64,000 nucleotides of DNA. It comes from Metabacillus sp. FJAT-52054. Lineage in GTDB: Bacteria; Bacillota; Bacilli; Bacillales; Bacillaceae. This document shows, in pieces, positions 44,546 through 55,900 of this stretch. Where the stretch lies: NCBI RefSeq assembly GCF_037201815.1, contig NZ_CP147407.1:3294723-3358722 (forward strand), in the 5' to 3' direction. How positions within the stretch are numbered: position 1 is the stretch's first letter; every line of letters starts with the position of its first letter. Below the pieces are notes generated by a model. That model was not told the origin of the DNA. It saw only the letters and a list, made by a program, of their open reading frames with translations, and ran no database searches. The position numbers and the translations under genes are program-made.

Positions 44546-45457
44546 TTATCTGAATGGATTGACCACATAGTTCTTACTAAAGCTTCCCAGTCCGTCAAAA
44601 TAGGCATCAGTCAGAACTGCAGGATCCTGCGCCATTGCTCCTCTGCTTTGGCTGTCATCCGAGTCATCCCATCCCCAAGGAGCATTGGCTGCGTTGTCTT
44701 TCCCATTATCTCCAGCAAATGTTCCAAATGATGCGTACGTTTCACTGCTGCTGCGGCGTTCCCATAATCCACCCGGCTCTGTTACGGAAATCAGCTTATA
44801 GGAGGCATTGCGGTCATTCCCGCCTGAAGGTATGGTTCCTTCTGCAGCCGGCCTGTAAATCACTCCGTCACCGCCCGGGAATTCCTTTCCGTTCCAGGCC
44901 TTTAAGCCGTGACCCTTTGATTCCTGGAACGTTGCCGGTCTGCCATCCGTCATGCGGATAGAGCCGTCAATGTTCTCCTCCCCATTTGTCAGCGGGCTTC
45001 CAGCCGGTACAAATGAGTAAAAATGATTGTGTGAAACAGTAACCATTCCTTCAAGAGCGCCTGAAGGGCTGCCATTTTTTCTGACAATCATCATGGCTCC
45101 TTCCAGATCATTTTCATGCGTGTCCAGCCCGAAATCAGGATAATCTGTCCAGTCTCTCGGATGATAGAAACTGTAGATAATGAACCAGTGCGTTTCCGTT
45201 TCCGAAACAGAGTAGTAGGCACTTCCTTTTAGCCTGCCGGGATCCTGAGTCTGATTCTCCCAATTATTCCTCATGTTCCAATCCCCGTCATAATTGGCGG
45301 AAGTCAGATAGTCTGCATCATAATCGGTGCTGTCCGTATCCTGATAATGAACAGGTGCCCACTTGGAAGCGAGGTCCAGTTCGGATGCGCTCGCCTGTCC
45401 TAATGCAGGAAACGCAGCAATAAGTGAAATAATAATAGCTCCAGCGGTTTTCTTCAC
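44546..45457 (-). CDS. Secreted protein of unrecognised family
   Basis: 303 residues with a clear signal peptide (MKKTAGAIIISLIAAFPALG, cleavage near ASA-SEL at about residue 25). The mature part is rich in Asp, Asn, Trp and Gly, with KWAPVHYQDTDSTDYDADYL near the start, THWFIIYSFYHPRDWTDYPD, HENDLEGAMMIVRK and VTVSHNHFYSFVPAG. The HENDLEG/HNHFY layout resembles NPP1- or Vps62-like secreted proteins, but I would not name it. Start GTG 45457 has aggagg 9 nt upstream; the frame to 45499 has no RBS. Confidence 0.8.
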   Translation of the reverse strand: MKKTAGAIIISLIAAFPALGQASASELDLASKWAPVHYQDTDSTDYDADYLTSANYDGDWNMRNNWENQTQDPGRLKGSAYYSVSETETHWFIIYSFYHPRDWTDYPDFGLDTHENDLEGAMMIVRKNGSPSGALEGMVTVSHNHFYSFVPAGSPLTNGEENIDGSIRMTDGRPATFQESKGHGLKAWNGKEFPGGDGVIYRPAAEGTIPSGGNDRNASYKLISVTEPGGLWERRSSSETYASFGTFAGDNGKDNAANAPWGWDDSDDSQSRGAMAQDPAVLTDAYFDGLGSFSKNYVVNPFR

Positions 45458-45587
45458 GGTCAATCTCCTCCTGATCTGTAATCCTTTTAACCATAACAAG
45501 CTTTTGTTAAGGCTGGGTTACAGATTTTTGAAGGTTGGAAATTGAGCCGATAGACTTAGGGATGGAGCCAGCAAATGCTTTCGGGAA

Positions 45588-45766
45588 GTCAGCAATTATC
45601 CTTTGAAAGTCAGCAATTACTTTAAAAGCGTCAGCAATTATTCTTTTATAGTCAGCAATTATCCTAAAAATGTCAGCAATTATTCTTTTATAGTCAGCAA
45701 TTATCCTAAAAATGTCAGCAATTATTCTTTTATAGTCAGCAATTATCCTAAAAATGTAAGAAATTA
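45588..45766. repeat. Array D: 21-bp tandem repeat GTCAGCAATTA
   Basis: GTCAGCAATTA begins at 45588, 45609, 45630, 45651, 45672, 45693, 45714 and 45735, and a decayed copy (gtaagaaatta) at 45756: nine units at exactly 21 bp. Fillers alternate between tcctaaaaat and ttcttttata types. Since 21 is a multiple of three, one frame stays open (VSNYSFIVSNYPKN repeats), but there is no RBS and the frame is explained by the repeat. Lies between the secreted-protein gene and the DinB gene. Confidence 0.95.
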
Positions 45767-45846
45767 TTCAAATAAGCCCGCCTTTCACCGCTCCATTCTG
45801 CTTTTTAAACTCAATTCCTCTGCTTTAACCTGAATGAATAATCGGA

Positions 45847-46338
45847 TTATCCTTCGACAGCATCCGTTTGCCAGCTATTTTGCAGCTTACGGATAAAAAT
45901 GATCTGTCCGATGTGAAAAGCATTATGTGTTGCTGCATTTCCAAGTATCTCCCACCATTTCGCAGGTACCGGAAATCCATTTACTTCACTTTCAACCTTC
46001 TCTTCCGATAATAGATCTTGCCACTTCAGCAAAACTTCTAAAAGACGCTCCTTTAAGTGGCTAAAGTTTTCATTTTCCGGAATGACAAAGCTCTTATTGT
46101 TATCACCTATAGATGGAACAGCATTAACATCAGATTTTTCATACCTTGTTTGCCATGTTTCGTTCCAGTAAAGGAGATGCTGAACAATTTCAGCAATGCT
46201 ATTGCAATTTTCGTTTGGCTTCCAAAACGCATCTTCTTCTGATAGATTTGCAATCGAATCGGAAAATGGAAGATACCAGCTGGGATCATGAGCATTAGCT
46301 AATAATTGATCGGATAATAAGGCTTTTGCATGGGCCAT
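45847..46338 (-). CDS. DinB family protein
   Basis: 163 residues, a four-helix bundle of the DinB/YfiT type. The three metal-binding histidines are visible: VQHLLYWNETW (about 53) and AATHNAFHIGQI (about 136 and 140). Members act as metal-dependent thiol-transferases (for example with bacillithiol) or are damage-inducible with unknown role. Start ATG 46338 with aggag 10 nt upstream; the in-frame GTG at 46347 touches the RBS. Confidence 0.88.
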   Translation of the reverse strand: MAHAKALLSDQLLANAHDPSWYLPFSDSIANLSEEDAFWKPNENCNSIAEIVQHLLYWNETWQTRYEKSDVNAVPSIGDNNKSFVIPENENFSHLKERLLEVLLKWQDLLSEEKVESEVNGFPVPAKWWEILGNAATHNAFHIGQIIFIRKLQNSWQTDAVEG

Positions 46339-46564
46339 GCTTTTCACACTCCTGATAAAGAATCTTGAATCCGAAAGTATAGATAAATCCTCTTTAGCTA
46401 CATCACTAGTTCTCTTTAATAGCGCCTTTCTCCTTTTTATAAAATGATGACATTAAGTCAGGTTGAAAATTACGTTGATCATTTTGAGTTAGTTTCTTAC
46501 CGCGTCTGCTTTAACCACACTCTATGTTCAACAAGTCTGATGCTTTTTTTGAGTAACATTACTT

Positions 46565-46697
46565 CATTGCAGCAATAGCCCCGGAGGAGCGGGACAGGTG
46601 AGACCCCGCAGGTGCCTGCGACGCGGAGGCTCACCGCCCTCCCCAAGGATAAGCGAGTGTCTGCTAACTGCAATCAACAGCCAAGTTTAACAGAGCC
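46565..46697 (+). repeat. Longest copy of the dispersed GC-rich repeat (element E3)
   Basis: About 130 bp, markedly GC-richer than its surroundings, including a hairpin-capable centre (gcgggacagg... ccccgcaggtgcctgcg... ggaggctcaccgcc). Its left half matches E1 (21996-22019) and its right end matches E2 (28823-28876, inverted). It lies in the 460-bp gap 46348-46806; otherwise that gap holds only the DinB promoter region and the terminator at 46700-46736. Confidence 0.8.
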
Positions 46698-46699
46698 AA

Positions 46700-46736
46700 A
46701 AATAAAAAAGCACCTATCTAATTACAGATAGGCACC
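46700..46736 (-). terminator. Terminator of the 49-aa gene
   Basis: Minus-strand stem gtgcctatctgt / agataggtgc followed by six T. Confidence 0.85.
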
Positions 46737-46806
46737 CGATTGCAGAAGATATTGAAAAGAAATTTCGATTGAAAAACATAGGGAGAATTGAATCTTCCTA
46801 TGTTGT

Positions 46807-46956
46807 CTATTTCTCTGTTTGTTTTTGCTTCTTTTTCAAATACTCCGCACGTATTTTTTCAAGTTGCTTCTTTTTATCAAATTTGGCAGGCGTGTTTTTT
46901 TCATGAAATTTTGTCACAGCTACCTGACCTTTGTGATCCAATTGATACTTCCCCAC
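46807..46956 (-). CDS. Small lysine-rich protein of unknown function (49 aa)
   Basis: A 49-codon gene; product starts MGKYQLDHKGQVAVTKFHEK and is very basic, ending KKKQKQTEK. Start GTG 46956 has aggtga 5 nt upstream; a second GTG at 46965 would add three residues. A strong terminator follows and a promoter-like TTTACT-16-TATTAT lies upstream. Composition suggests nucleic-acid binding, but this is a guess. Confidence 0.6.
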   Translation of the reverse strand: MGKYQLDHKGQVAVTKFHEKNTPAKFDKKKQLEKIRAEYLKKKQKQTEK

Positions 46957-47054
46957 TTTGTTCACCTGCTTTTCTTATCTTTAAAGCGAATCGATTCACC
47001 AAATATAATATACCTTATTTTACTGAAGTAAACCTAATTACTTTATTCGTGTCT

Positions 47055-47081
47055 ACTAACTTTAATTTATCCAAAGTTAGT
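47055..47081. promoter_or_regulatory. Perfect 9-9-9 inverted repeat upstream of the 49-aa gene
   Basis: ACTAACTTT (47055-47063), 9-nt spacer, AAAGTTAGT (47073-47081). No T-run on either strand. It sits about 100 bp upstream of the small basic gene and just upstream of its putative promoter, as an operator would. Confidence 0.5.
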
Positions 47082-47112
47082 ATTCCTCCAAATTAAGCCT
47101 TTAATGAAAGAA

Positions 47113-47148
47113 AACGTGCACTTCTCCTTCTTGAAGAAATGCACCTTT
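47113..47148 (-). terminator. Second terminator downstream of the suf operon
   Basis: Minus-strand stem gtgcatttcttc / gaagtgcac (imperfect) followed by gttttcttt; backs up the stronger one at 47189. Confidence 0.6.
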
Positions 47149-47188
47149 ATTTGAGTTAATGCAAACTTGGCACGACAATGATTACCAC

Positions 47189-47231
47189 AAAAAAAAGCCT
47201 CGATATATGTCTAATATACCAAGGCTTTTTG
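47189..47231 (-). terminator. suf operon terminator
   Basis: Minus-strand stem aaagccttggtata / tatatcgaggcttt followed by eight T, directly after sufB. Confidence 0.88.
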
Positions 47232-47235
47232 TAAG

Positions 47236-48633
47236 TTATCCGATTGAACCTTCCATCTCAAACTTGATCAGGCGGTTCATTTCAACGGCATATTCCATTG
47301 GAAGTTCTTTTGTGAATGGCTCGATGAAGCCCATTACGATCATTTCTGTTGCTTCTTCTTCAGAAATACCGCGGCTCATGAGATAGAACAATTGCTCTTC
47401 TGATACTTTTGAAACTTTTGCTTCATGCTCCAATGAGATGTTGTCGTTTAGGATCTCATTGTAAGGGATTGTATCAGAAGTGGATTTGTTATCCATGATG
47501 AGTGTATCACACTCGATGTTGGAACGAGCGCCTTCAGCTTTGCGGCCGAAGTGAACGATTCCGCGGTACGTTACTTTACCGCCTTGCTTGGAGATAGACT
47601 TCGACACGATTGTGGAAGACGTATTCGGTGCAAGGTGGATCATTTTTGCGCCTGCATCCTGGTGCTGGCCTTTTCCTGCAAGTGCAATGGAAAGAGTCAT
47701 TCCGCGAGCGCCTTCGCCTTTTAGAACAACGGCCGGGTATTTCATTGTCAGCTTGGAGCCGATATTCCCGTCAATCCATTCCATTGTAGCCTGTGCTTCA
47801 CATACCGCACGCTTCGTTACAAGGTTGAATACGTTGTTCGCCCAGTTTTGAATCGTTGTATAACGGCAGTAGCCGCCTTTTTTGATGATGATTTCAACAA
47901 CGGCACTGTGAAGAGAGTTTGTTGTATAAACCGGTGCTGTACAGCCTTCTACGTAATGAACATGTGCGCCTTCATCAACGATGATCAAAGTACGCTCAAA
48001 TTGCCCCATGTTCTCGGAGTTGATGCGGAAATACGCTTGAAGCGGAGTATCCACTTTTACTCCTTTTGGTACATAGATGAAGGATCCGCCGGACCAAACT
48101 GCAGAGTTCAGTGCTGCAAATTTGTTGTCCGTTGGAGGGATCACTTTACCCCAGTGCTCGCGGAAAATGTCTTCATTTTCGCGAAGTGCGCTGTCGGTGT
48201 CCTTAAACACGATTCCCATGTCTTCAAGGTCTTCCTTCATGTTGTGGTAAACCACTTCGGATTCGTATTGTGCAGAAACACCGGCAAGGTATTTTTGCTC
48301 CGCTTCCGGAATTCCAAGCTTGTCAAACGTGCGTTTGATTTCTTCAGGAACTTCATCCCATGAACGCTCGGATTTCTCAGATGGTTTTACGTAGTACGTA
48401 ATTTCATCAAAGTTAAGAGCATTCAGATCTCCGCCCCATTGAGGCATTGGCATATTGTAAAAGTGCTCAAGTGATTTCAAACGGAAGTCGAGCATCCACT
48501 GAGGCTCATTTTTCATGCGCGAAATTTCTTCAACGATTTCTTTTGTTAATCCGCGCTTTGAACGGAATATGGAGACGTCTTTATCAGAAAAGCCATACTT
48601 GTAATCCCCAATATCAGGCATTTTTTTAGCCAT
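47236..48633 (-). CDS. sufB: Fe-S cluster assembly scaffold SufB
   Basis: 465 residues. Core of the SufBC2D complex on which [4Fe-4S] clusters are built. The beta-helix body includes [39 protein letters not shown] (with a conserved Cys), [19 protein letters not shown] and the C-terminal [23 protein letters not shown]. Last gene of a sufC-D-S-U-B operon. ATG 48633 with gaaggagtga. Confidence 0.97.
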   Translation of the reverse strand: MAKKMPDIGDYKYGFSDKDVSIFRSKRGLTKEIVEEISRMKNEPQWMLDFRLKSLEHFYNMPMPQWGGDLNALNFDEITYYVKPSEKSERSWDEVPEEIKRTFDKLGIPEAEQKYLAGVSAQYESEVVYHNMKEDLEDMGIVFKDTDSALRENEDIFREHWGKVIPPTDNKFAALNSAVWSGGSFIYVPKGVKVDTPLQAYFRINSENMGQFERTLIIVDEGAHVHYVEGCTAPVYTTNSLHSAVVEIIIKKGGYCRYTTIQNWANNVFNLVTKRAVCEAQATMEWIDGNIGSKLTMKYPAVVLKGEGARGMTLSIALAGKGQHQDAGAKMIHLAPNTSSTIVSKSISKQGGKVTYRGIVHFGRKAEGARSNIECDTLIMDNKSTSDTIPYNEILNDNISLEHEAKVSKVSEEQLFYLMSRGISEEEATEMIVMGFIEPFTKELPMEYAVEMNRLIKFEMEGSIG

Positions 48634-48670
48634 CCGTCTTCACTCCTTCTTTCAGATTTTATATTGATTG

Positions 48671-51616
<2,946 letters not shown>

Positions 51617-51634
51617 ATTGAGCCCTCCTAACGC

Positions 51635-52420
51635 TTACGCTTCTTGTCCGACAGTTTCGTCTTCAATGCCTAGCTCTTGCTTAATCCAATCATAGCCTTC
51701 AGCTTCAAGACGCTGAGCAAGCTCAGGTCCGCCGGATTTTACAATACGTCCCTGCATCATGACATGGATGTGATCAGGTGTGATGTAGTTAAGAAGACGC
51801 TGATAGTGAGTGATGATCAGGCAGCCGAAATCATCGCTGCGCATTTGGTTGATTCCTTTAGAAACGACTTTAAGTGCATCAATATCAAGACCGGAGTCAA
51901 TCTCATCAAGAATCGCAATCTTCGGCTTAATCATCATAAGCTGAAGGATTTCATTGCGCTTTTTCTCCCCGCCTGAGAAACCTTCGTTTAGGTAGCGCTG
52001 TGCCATATCCGGATCCATTTCAAGGAATTCCATGTTTTCATCCATTTGGCGGATGAATTTCATCAGGGAAATTTCTTGTCCTTCCTCACGGCGTGCATTA
52101 ATAGAAGAGCGAAGGAAGTCTGCATTTGTTACCCCGCTGATTTCACTTGGGTACTGCATAGCAAGGAAAAGCCCTGCGCGTCCGCGCTCATCCACTTCCA
52201 TTTCAAGAACATCTTCACCGTCGAATGTGATGCTGCCCTTCGTAACTTCATACTTAGGGTGCCCCATAATCGCTGAAGAAAGAGTCGATTTACCCGTTCC
52301 GTTCGGTCCCATGATTGCATGAAACTCACCGCTTTTTATTTCAAGGTTAACACCTTTTAAAATCTCTTTCCCGTCGATCTCAACGTGTAAATCCTTAATT
52401 GTTAAAGTTGAACCTGACAT
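51635..52420 (-). CDS. sufC: Fe-S assembly ATPase SufC
   Basis: 261-residue ABC-type ATPase driving SufBCD. Walker A is IMGPNGTGKSTLSSAIMG (about 35), the signature is GFSGGEKKRNEILQLM (about 148), and Walker B is KIAILDEIDSGLDIDALK. The frame is open to 52585, but ATG 52420 is preceded by ggaggtagtaac and gives the standard SufC length. First gene of the operon; promoter at 52601-52629. Confidence 0.97.
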   Translation of the reverse strand: MSGSTLTIKDLHVEIDGKEILKGVNLEIKSGEFHAIMGPNGTGKSTLSSAIMGHPKYEVTKGSITFDGEDVLEMEVDERGRAGLFLAMQYPSEISGVTNADFLRSSINARREEGQEISLMKFIRQMDENMEFLEMDPDMAQRYLNEGFSGGEKKRNEILQLMMIKPKIAILDEIDSGLDIDALKVVSKGINQMRSDDFGCLIITHYQRLLNYITPDHIHVMMQGRIVKSGGPELAQRLEAEGYDWIKQELGIEDETVGQEA

Positions 52421-52572
52421 GTTACTACCTCCATCGATAACGGATTTTATGCGTAAAGAATAGCTTGGTCCCCATTTTGTGCTGTTTCTGCAAAAAAAAC
52501 AAAAAGACAGAATTGCAGAGCCGGCTATGGCAGCACAAGAGTTCTCAGCTCTTCTTTCCTGCGATTTAAAAC

Positions 52573-52599
52573 AAATGATTCTCATTTTATTCTCATTCT
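52573..52599 (-). promoter_or_regulatory. Fur/PerR-like box overlapping the suf transcription start
   Basis: On the minus strand, two direct GAGAAT words, with ATTCTCATT on the complement, in the order AATGAGAAT-AAA-ATGAGAATCATT. This resembles the repeated GATAAT hexamers of Fur boxes. It lies immediately downstream of the -10 box, where a repressor would block initiation. Confidence 0.45.
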
Positions 52600-52600
52600 A

Positions 52601-52629
52601 ATCTTATAACAAATGAAATCTGAATACAA
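52601..52629 (-). promoter_or_regulatory. Sigma-A promoter of the suf operon
   Basis: On the minus strand TTGTAT (52624-52629), 17-bp spacer, TAAGAT (52601-52606). The leader to sufC is about 170 nt. Confidence 0.6.
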
Positions 52630-52751
52630 CCGTTACACAGCTTCACTGTCCTTCAAGCCATTTTACCGGTTTATTCAATTGCCTGAACATTTATAATACC
52701 ACTATTCCACGTTTCCTTGAAATACAGATTCATCCTTATTATGTAGGAAGA

Positions 52752-52784
52752 TAAAAAGAGGGCCGCAGTCACACGGCCCTCCTC
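52752..52784 (-). terminator. Terminator of the 65-aa gene
   Basis: Minus-strand stem gagggccgtgtgactgcggccctc followed by five T; it is 10 bp after the stop codon of the small ORF. Confidence 0.85.
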
Positions 52785-52794
52785 CACGTTCTAT

Positions 52795-52992
52795 TTAATG
52801 ATGTGCTTTTCGCTGGTGAGCAGCTGCCATTCTCATGCTCTCACGATAGCTTTTTTCACGTTTCTCTTCTACCTCAAGACGATTATCAAGTTTACGGCCA
52901 TACTCTGCATAGCTCATTCCATGAGATTTCTGCATGGCTTTTTCCATTTCTGCCGTATGCTCCAGTACCAGCTTTTGCTGCGTAAGAATAAT
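52795..52992 (-). CDS. Small charged protein, probable non-AUG (ATT) start (65 aa)
   Basis: Reading back from the terminator, a frame encodes a hydrophilic helical protein: ILTQQKLVLEHTAEMEKAMQ, then SHGMSYAEYGRKLDNRLEVE and MRMAAAHQRKAHH. There is no ATG at the expected site. An ATT pair (52992 and 52989) sits 6-9 nt after aaagga. The nearest in-frame ATG (52947) has no RBS. The neighbouring ATG at 53001 (ggATGATTC) is in another frame and soon ends, so a frameshift at the 5' end is the alternative. Family not recognised. Confidence 0.5.
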   Translation of the reverse strand: MILTQQKLVLEHTAEMEKAMQKSHGMSYAEYGRKLDNRLEVEEKREKSYRESMRMAAAHQRKAHH

Positions 52993-53161
52993 GAATCATC
53001 CTTTCAGTTTTTTCAACAATTTCATCGTATCAAACTGTTGAATTTTTTAAAAACAGGCTAAGGGACGTTAATTTCTCTTCAGTTATGAGTTAGCCTGATT
53101 TCGCTCATCTTAAACCTTCATTGGCAGTTTTGCTCCAAAAAGCTTGTCTTTCTTTCCATAT

Positions 53162-53198
53162 TGAAAAGAGAGCCTGCGAAAACAGGCTCTCTTTTCTA
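53162..53198 (-). terminator. yurZ terminator
   Basis: Stem aaaagagagcctg / caggctctctttt with a short loop. Confidence 0.9.
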
Positions 53199-53567
53199 TT
53201 ATTGCTTAAGCTGATTTAATTCAGTCATGCACTCCTGAACAAGGGTAACAGCCTGGCTCATAGCTGCTCCGCCTCCAAAGGCTGCGGTCACACCAACAGC
53301 TTCTAAAATTTCCTGTTCTGTCGCCCCTTGGTCAAGGCACCCTTTTGTATGGTAAATAATGCAATACTCATCCTGTGAATAAAGACTAATACCGAGGGCG
53401 ATCAGCTGTTTGTCTTTTTGAGACAGCTCTCCTGCTTGAAAACATGCTTCCGTAAACGCATTGAACTGATGAGCGAATTCCGGCATTTTTTGAGTAAAGG
53501 CTCCAAGACCCATCTTATACTGATGCAGGGCAGCTTCTGTTGAATTACGAGGCTCCATATGATCCAT
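53199..53567 (-). CDS. yurZ: Carboxymuconolactone-decarboxylase-like protein YurZ
   Basis: 122 residues of the CMD/AhpD fold. The AhpD-like core [20 protein letters not shown] keeps the first Cys and the His, but the second Cys of CxxC is Tyr, so a disulfide peroxidase reaction is unlikely. [16 protein letters not shown] is the closing helix. Neighbour of suf and met genes, as in B. subtilis. ATG 53567 has gggagtggga upstream; the frame to 53582 has no RBS. Confidence 0.88.
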   Translation of the reverse strand: MDHMEPRNSTEAALHQYKMGLGAFTQKMPEFAHQFNAFTEACFQAGELSQKDKQLIALGISLYSQDEYCIIYHTKGCLDQGATEQEILEAVGVTAAFGGGAAMSQAVTLVQECMTELNQLKQ

Positions 53568-53631
53568 TATTCCCACTCCCATTTGTAAAAGTCGGAATTA
53601 GTATGCCACCATAAAAACCCAGTCATGCACT

Positions 53632-54891
53632 TTAAGCTTCGAAATTAGCCTTACTGTCTGTTGAAACAGATGGAGGATGAAACTCATTTTCATTTTTGGA
53701 AATAACAACGGTAGCTACTCCATTTCCGATCAGATTGGTAATCGCCCTTGCTTCCGACATGAACCGGTCTACCCCGATTAAAAGGGCGATCCCTTCTACA
53801 GGGATAATGGGAAAAGCGGCAACGGTTGCAGCCAGTGTTATAAATCCTGACCCCGTTACTCCTGCAGCCCCTTTAGAGGTCAGCATCAATATTCCCAATA
53901 GGGTGAGCTCTTGCCATATTGTTAAATCAATGCCATATGCCTGAGCAATGAAGATGGCTGCCATTGATAAATAAATGGACGTGCCATCCAGGTTAAAAGA
54001 ATATCCGGTTGGGATTACCAGACCGACTACAGATTTAGAACAGCCGTACCTCTCCAGTTTTTCCATCATTTTAGGCAGCGCTGATTCTGAAGAAGAAGTT
54101 CCGAGTACGAGTAATATTTCTTCTTTAATATAGGCAATGAATTTGAAGATACTAAATCCATTGAATCGGGCAATGGCTCCCAGAACCACAATAATAAACA
54201 GGAACATCGTCAAGTAGACAGATCCCATCAGCTTCCCCAGGTTCGCAAGTGATTCCACTCCAAATTCCCCAATTGTGAAAGCCATTGCTCCAAAGGCTGC
54301 GATTGGTGAGACTTTCATAATCATATTTACAATCCCAAAGAAAATATCAGTAAACCGTTCAAACAGCTGAATCACTGGTTTAGACTTTTCTCCAAGACCT
54401 GCTGCGGCCACACCGAATAGGACAGCAAAAAATAATATTGGAAGAAGTTCGCCTTCTGCCATAGCACCAATTGCATTTTCGGGAACAATATCCGTTATGA
54501 ACCCAACTATTCCGTGATCTGAATCTTTTGCCTGCTCTTCGTATGTACTGACAGCATCACTGCTCGCCCCTTCTTTGTTTACGCCAGCACCAGGCTGAAT
54601 AAGGTTAACAACAAGAATTCCAATAGCAAGAGCGAAGGTTGTCACAATCTCAAAATAAATTAATGCTTTTCCGCCGATCCTGCCCACCTTTTTCAAATCG
54701 CCCATTCCGCCAATTCCAATAACAATGGTTAAGAAAATAATCGGAGCAATAACCATCTTAATCATTTTAATAAAGATGTCAGCGAGAACTTTTAAATTTA
54801 CAGCAAACTCCGGGAAGAAAAACCCTGTAATGATCCCGAGGATAATCCCAATCACCACTTGCACAGTTAGATTACGAAAATTTATTCTCAA
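53632..54891 (-). CDS. dctP: C4-dicarboxylate:cation symporter (DctP/DctA-like)
   Basis: 419-residue DAACS-family transporter (glutamate/dicarboxylate symporter fold, eight helices and two re-entrant loops). The first hairpin carries [15 protein letters not shown] and the substrate-binding helix [16 protein letters not shown]. The second loop is [14 protein letters not shown], and the C-terminal helix [25 protein letters not shown] and the similarity to B. subtilis DctP point to succinate/fumarate/malate rather than glutamate. Start TTG 54891 is inferred from gggg 7 nt upstream; the upstream extension to 54984 is not protein-like. No DctS/DctR system nearby. Confidence 0.9.
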   Translation of the reverse strand: MRINFRNLTVQVVIGIILGIITGFFFPEFAVNLKVLADIFIKMIKMVIAPIIFLTIVIGIGGMGDLKKVGRIGGKALIYFEIVTTFALAIGILVVNLIQPGAGVNKEGASSDAVSTYEEQAKDSDHGIVGFITDIVPENAIGAMAEGELLPILFFAVLFGVAAAGLGEKSKPVIQLFERFTDIFFGIVNMIMKVSPIAAFGAMAFTIGEFGVESLANLGKLMGSVYLTMFLFIIVVLGAIARFNGFSIFKFIAYIKEEILLVLGTSSSESALPKMMEKLERYGCSKSVVGLVIPTGYSFNLDGTSIYLSMAAIFIAQAYGIDLTIWQELTLLGILMLTSKGAAGVTGSGFITLAATVAAFPIIPVEGIALLIGVDRFMSEARAITNLIGNGVATVVISKNENEFHPPSVSTDSKANFEA

Positions 54892-55006
54892 CAAAATACC
54901 CCATCCCCTCTGTTTGTGATCGCTTACAGTATAAGTGTAACGAAATATTGTGACAAAATTAATCGGATATTTGACACAAATCAACGGACCTAGTGTTTTT
55001 AGGCAA

Positions 55007-55043
55007 GAAAAAAAGCCCCAAAAGGAAGCCTTTCGGGACTTTT
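55007..55043 (-). terminator. metNIQ operon terminator
   Basis: Minus-strand stem aaagtcccgaaagg / ccttttggggcttt (one mismatch) followed by seven T, downstream of metQ. Confidence 0.85.
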
Positions 55044-55052
55044 ACTTCATGC

Positions 55053-55889
55053 TTATTTATCTACTGGTACAACAGCACCTTCGTACTTTTCTTCAATGAA
55101 TTTTTTAATTTCATCTGAGTGAAGAACTTCAACAAGTGCTTTCACTTCTTTTTTGTTCTCATCGCCTTTGCGGACAGCGATGATATTTACATATGGAGAA
55201 TCAGAACCTTCCAAGGCGATCGCATCTTTCTGAGGGTTAAGTCCTGCATCAATCGCGTAATTTGTGTTGATCAGCACTGCATCGCCTTCATCATTGTTGT
55301 AGATTTGCGGAAGAAGACTTGCTTCTACATCTGCCTTGAATTGAATATCCTTTTTATTCTCCTCAATATCTTCAACTGTAGCTTTTGTTTTGTCTACGCC
55401 TTCTTTAAGCTTAATCAGTCCCTCGCTCTCAAGCATAGTCAGAATGCGTCCGTGGTCTGCTACCGAGTTGCTCATGATGATTGTAGCTCCCTTTGGAAGC
55501 TTTTCAAGTGATTTGTATTTTTTTGAATATACTCCGATTGGCTCAATATGAATTCCACCGGCATTCACAAAATCATAGTTTTTGTTTTCAGCCATTTGAG
55601 ACTCAAGGTACGGAATGTGCTGGAAGTAGTTAGCATCGATTTCTTTGTCAGCAAGTGTTTTGTTCGGAAGAATATAGTCCTGGAAGGTTTTAATCTCCAG
55701 TTCTACACCTTTTTTCTCTAGCAGCGGCTTCGCTTCTTCAAGAATTTCTGCATGAGGCACGTTGGATGCGCCAACAATCAGTTTCCCTGTTTCCTCACTG
55801 CCTGAACCCGAACCGGATCCGGATGTCCCGCACGCGGATAATGCAAGCGCAGATACCGCAAATACTGTACTTATTAATAATTTCTTCAT
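55053..55889 (-). CDS. metQ: Methionine-binding lipoprotein MetQ
   Basis: 278 residues with a lipoprotein signal (lipobox ALSAC, Cys20) followed by a Gly/Ser linker and an NlpA-type binding domain. The domain shows KLIVGASNVPHAEILEEAKP, ANYFQHIPYLESQM and ALINTNYAIDAGLNP-like segments. Binds D/L-methionine outside the cell for MetNI. Third gene of metN-I-Q. Confidence 0.95.
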   Translation of the reverse strand: MKKLLISTVFAVSALALSACGTSGSGSGSGSEETGKLIVGASNVPHAEILEEAKPLLEKKGVELEIKTFQDYILPNKTLADKEIDANYFQHIPYLESQMAENKNYDFVNAGGIHIEPIGVYSKKYKSLEKLPKGATIIMSNSVADHGRILTMLESEGLIKLKEGVDKTKATVEDIEENKKDIQFKADVEASLLPQIYNNDEGDAVLINTNYAIDAGLNPQKDAIALEGSDSPYVNIIAVRKGDENKKEVKALVEVLHSDEIKKFIEEKYEGAVVPVDK

Positions 55890-55900
55890 TTCTTTTCCCC

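Noticed and set aside
45603..45833. 76-codon frame over array D
   Set aside because: The 21-bp period keeps any frame open by arithmetic; no RBS or recognisable protein.
46788..47096. 102-codon plus-strand frame opposite the 49-aa gene
   Set aside because: No RBS; composition is Phe/Leu-rich antisense of a lysine-rich gene, and the terminator orientation fits the minus strand.
52421..52585. N-terminal extension of SufC
   Set aside because: ATG 52420 has a perfect RBS and the standard length; the extension lies in the leader and operator-like region.
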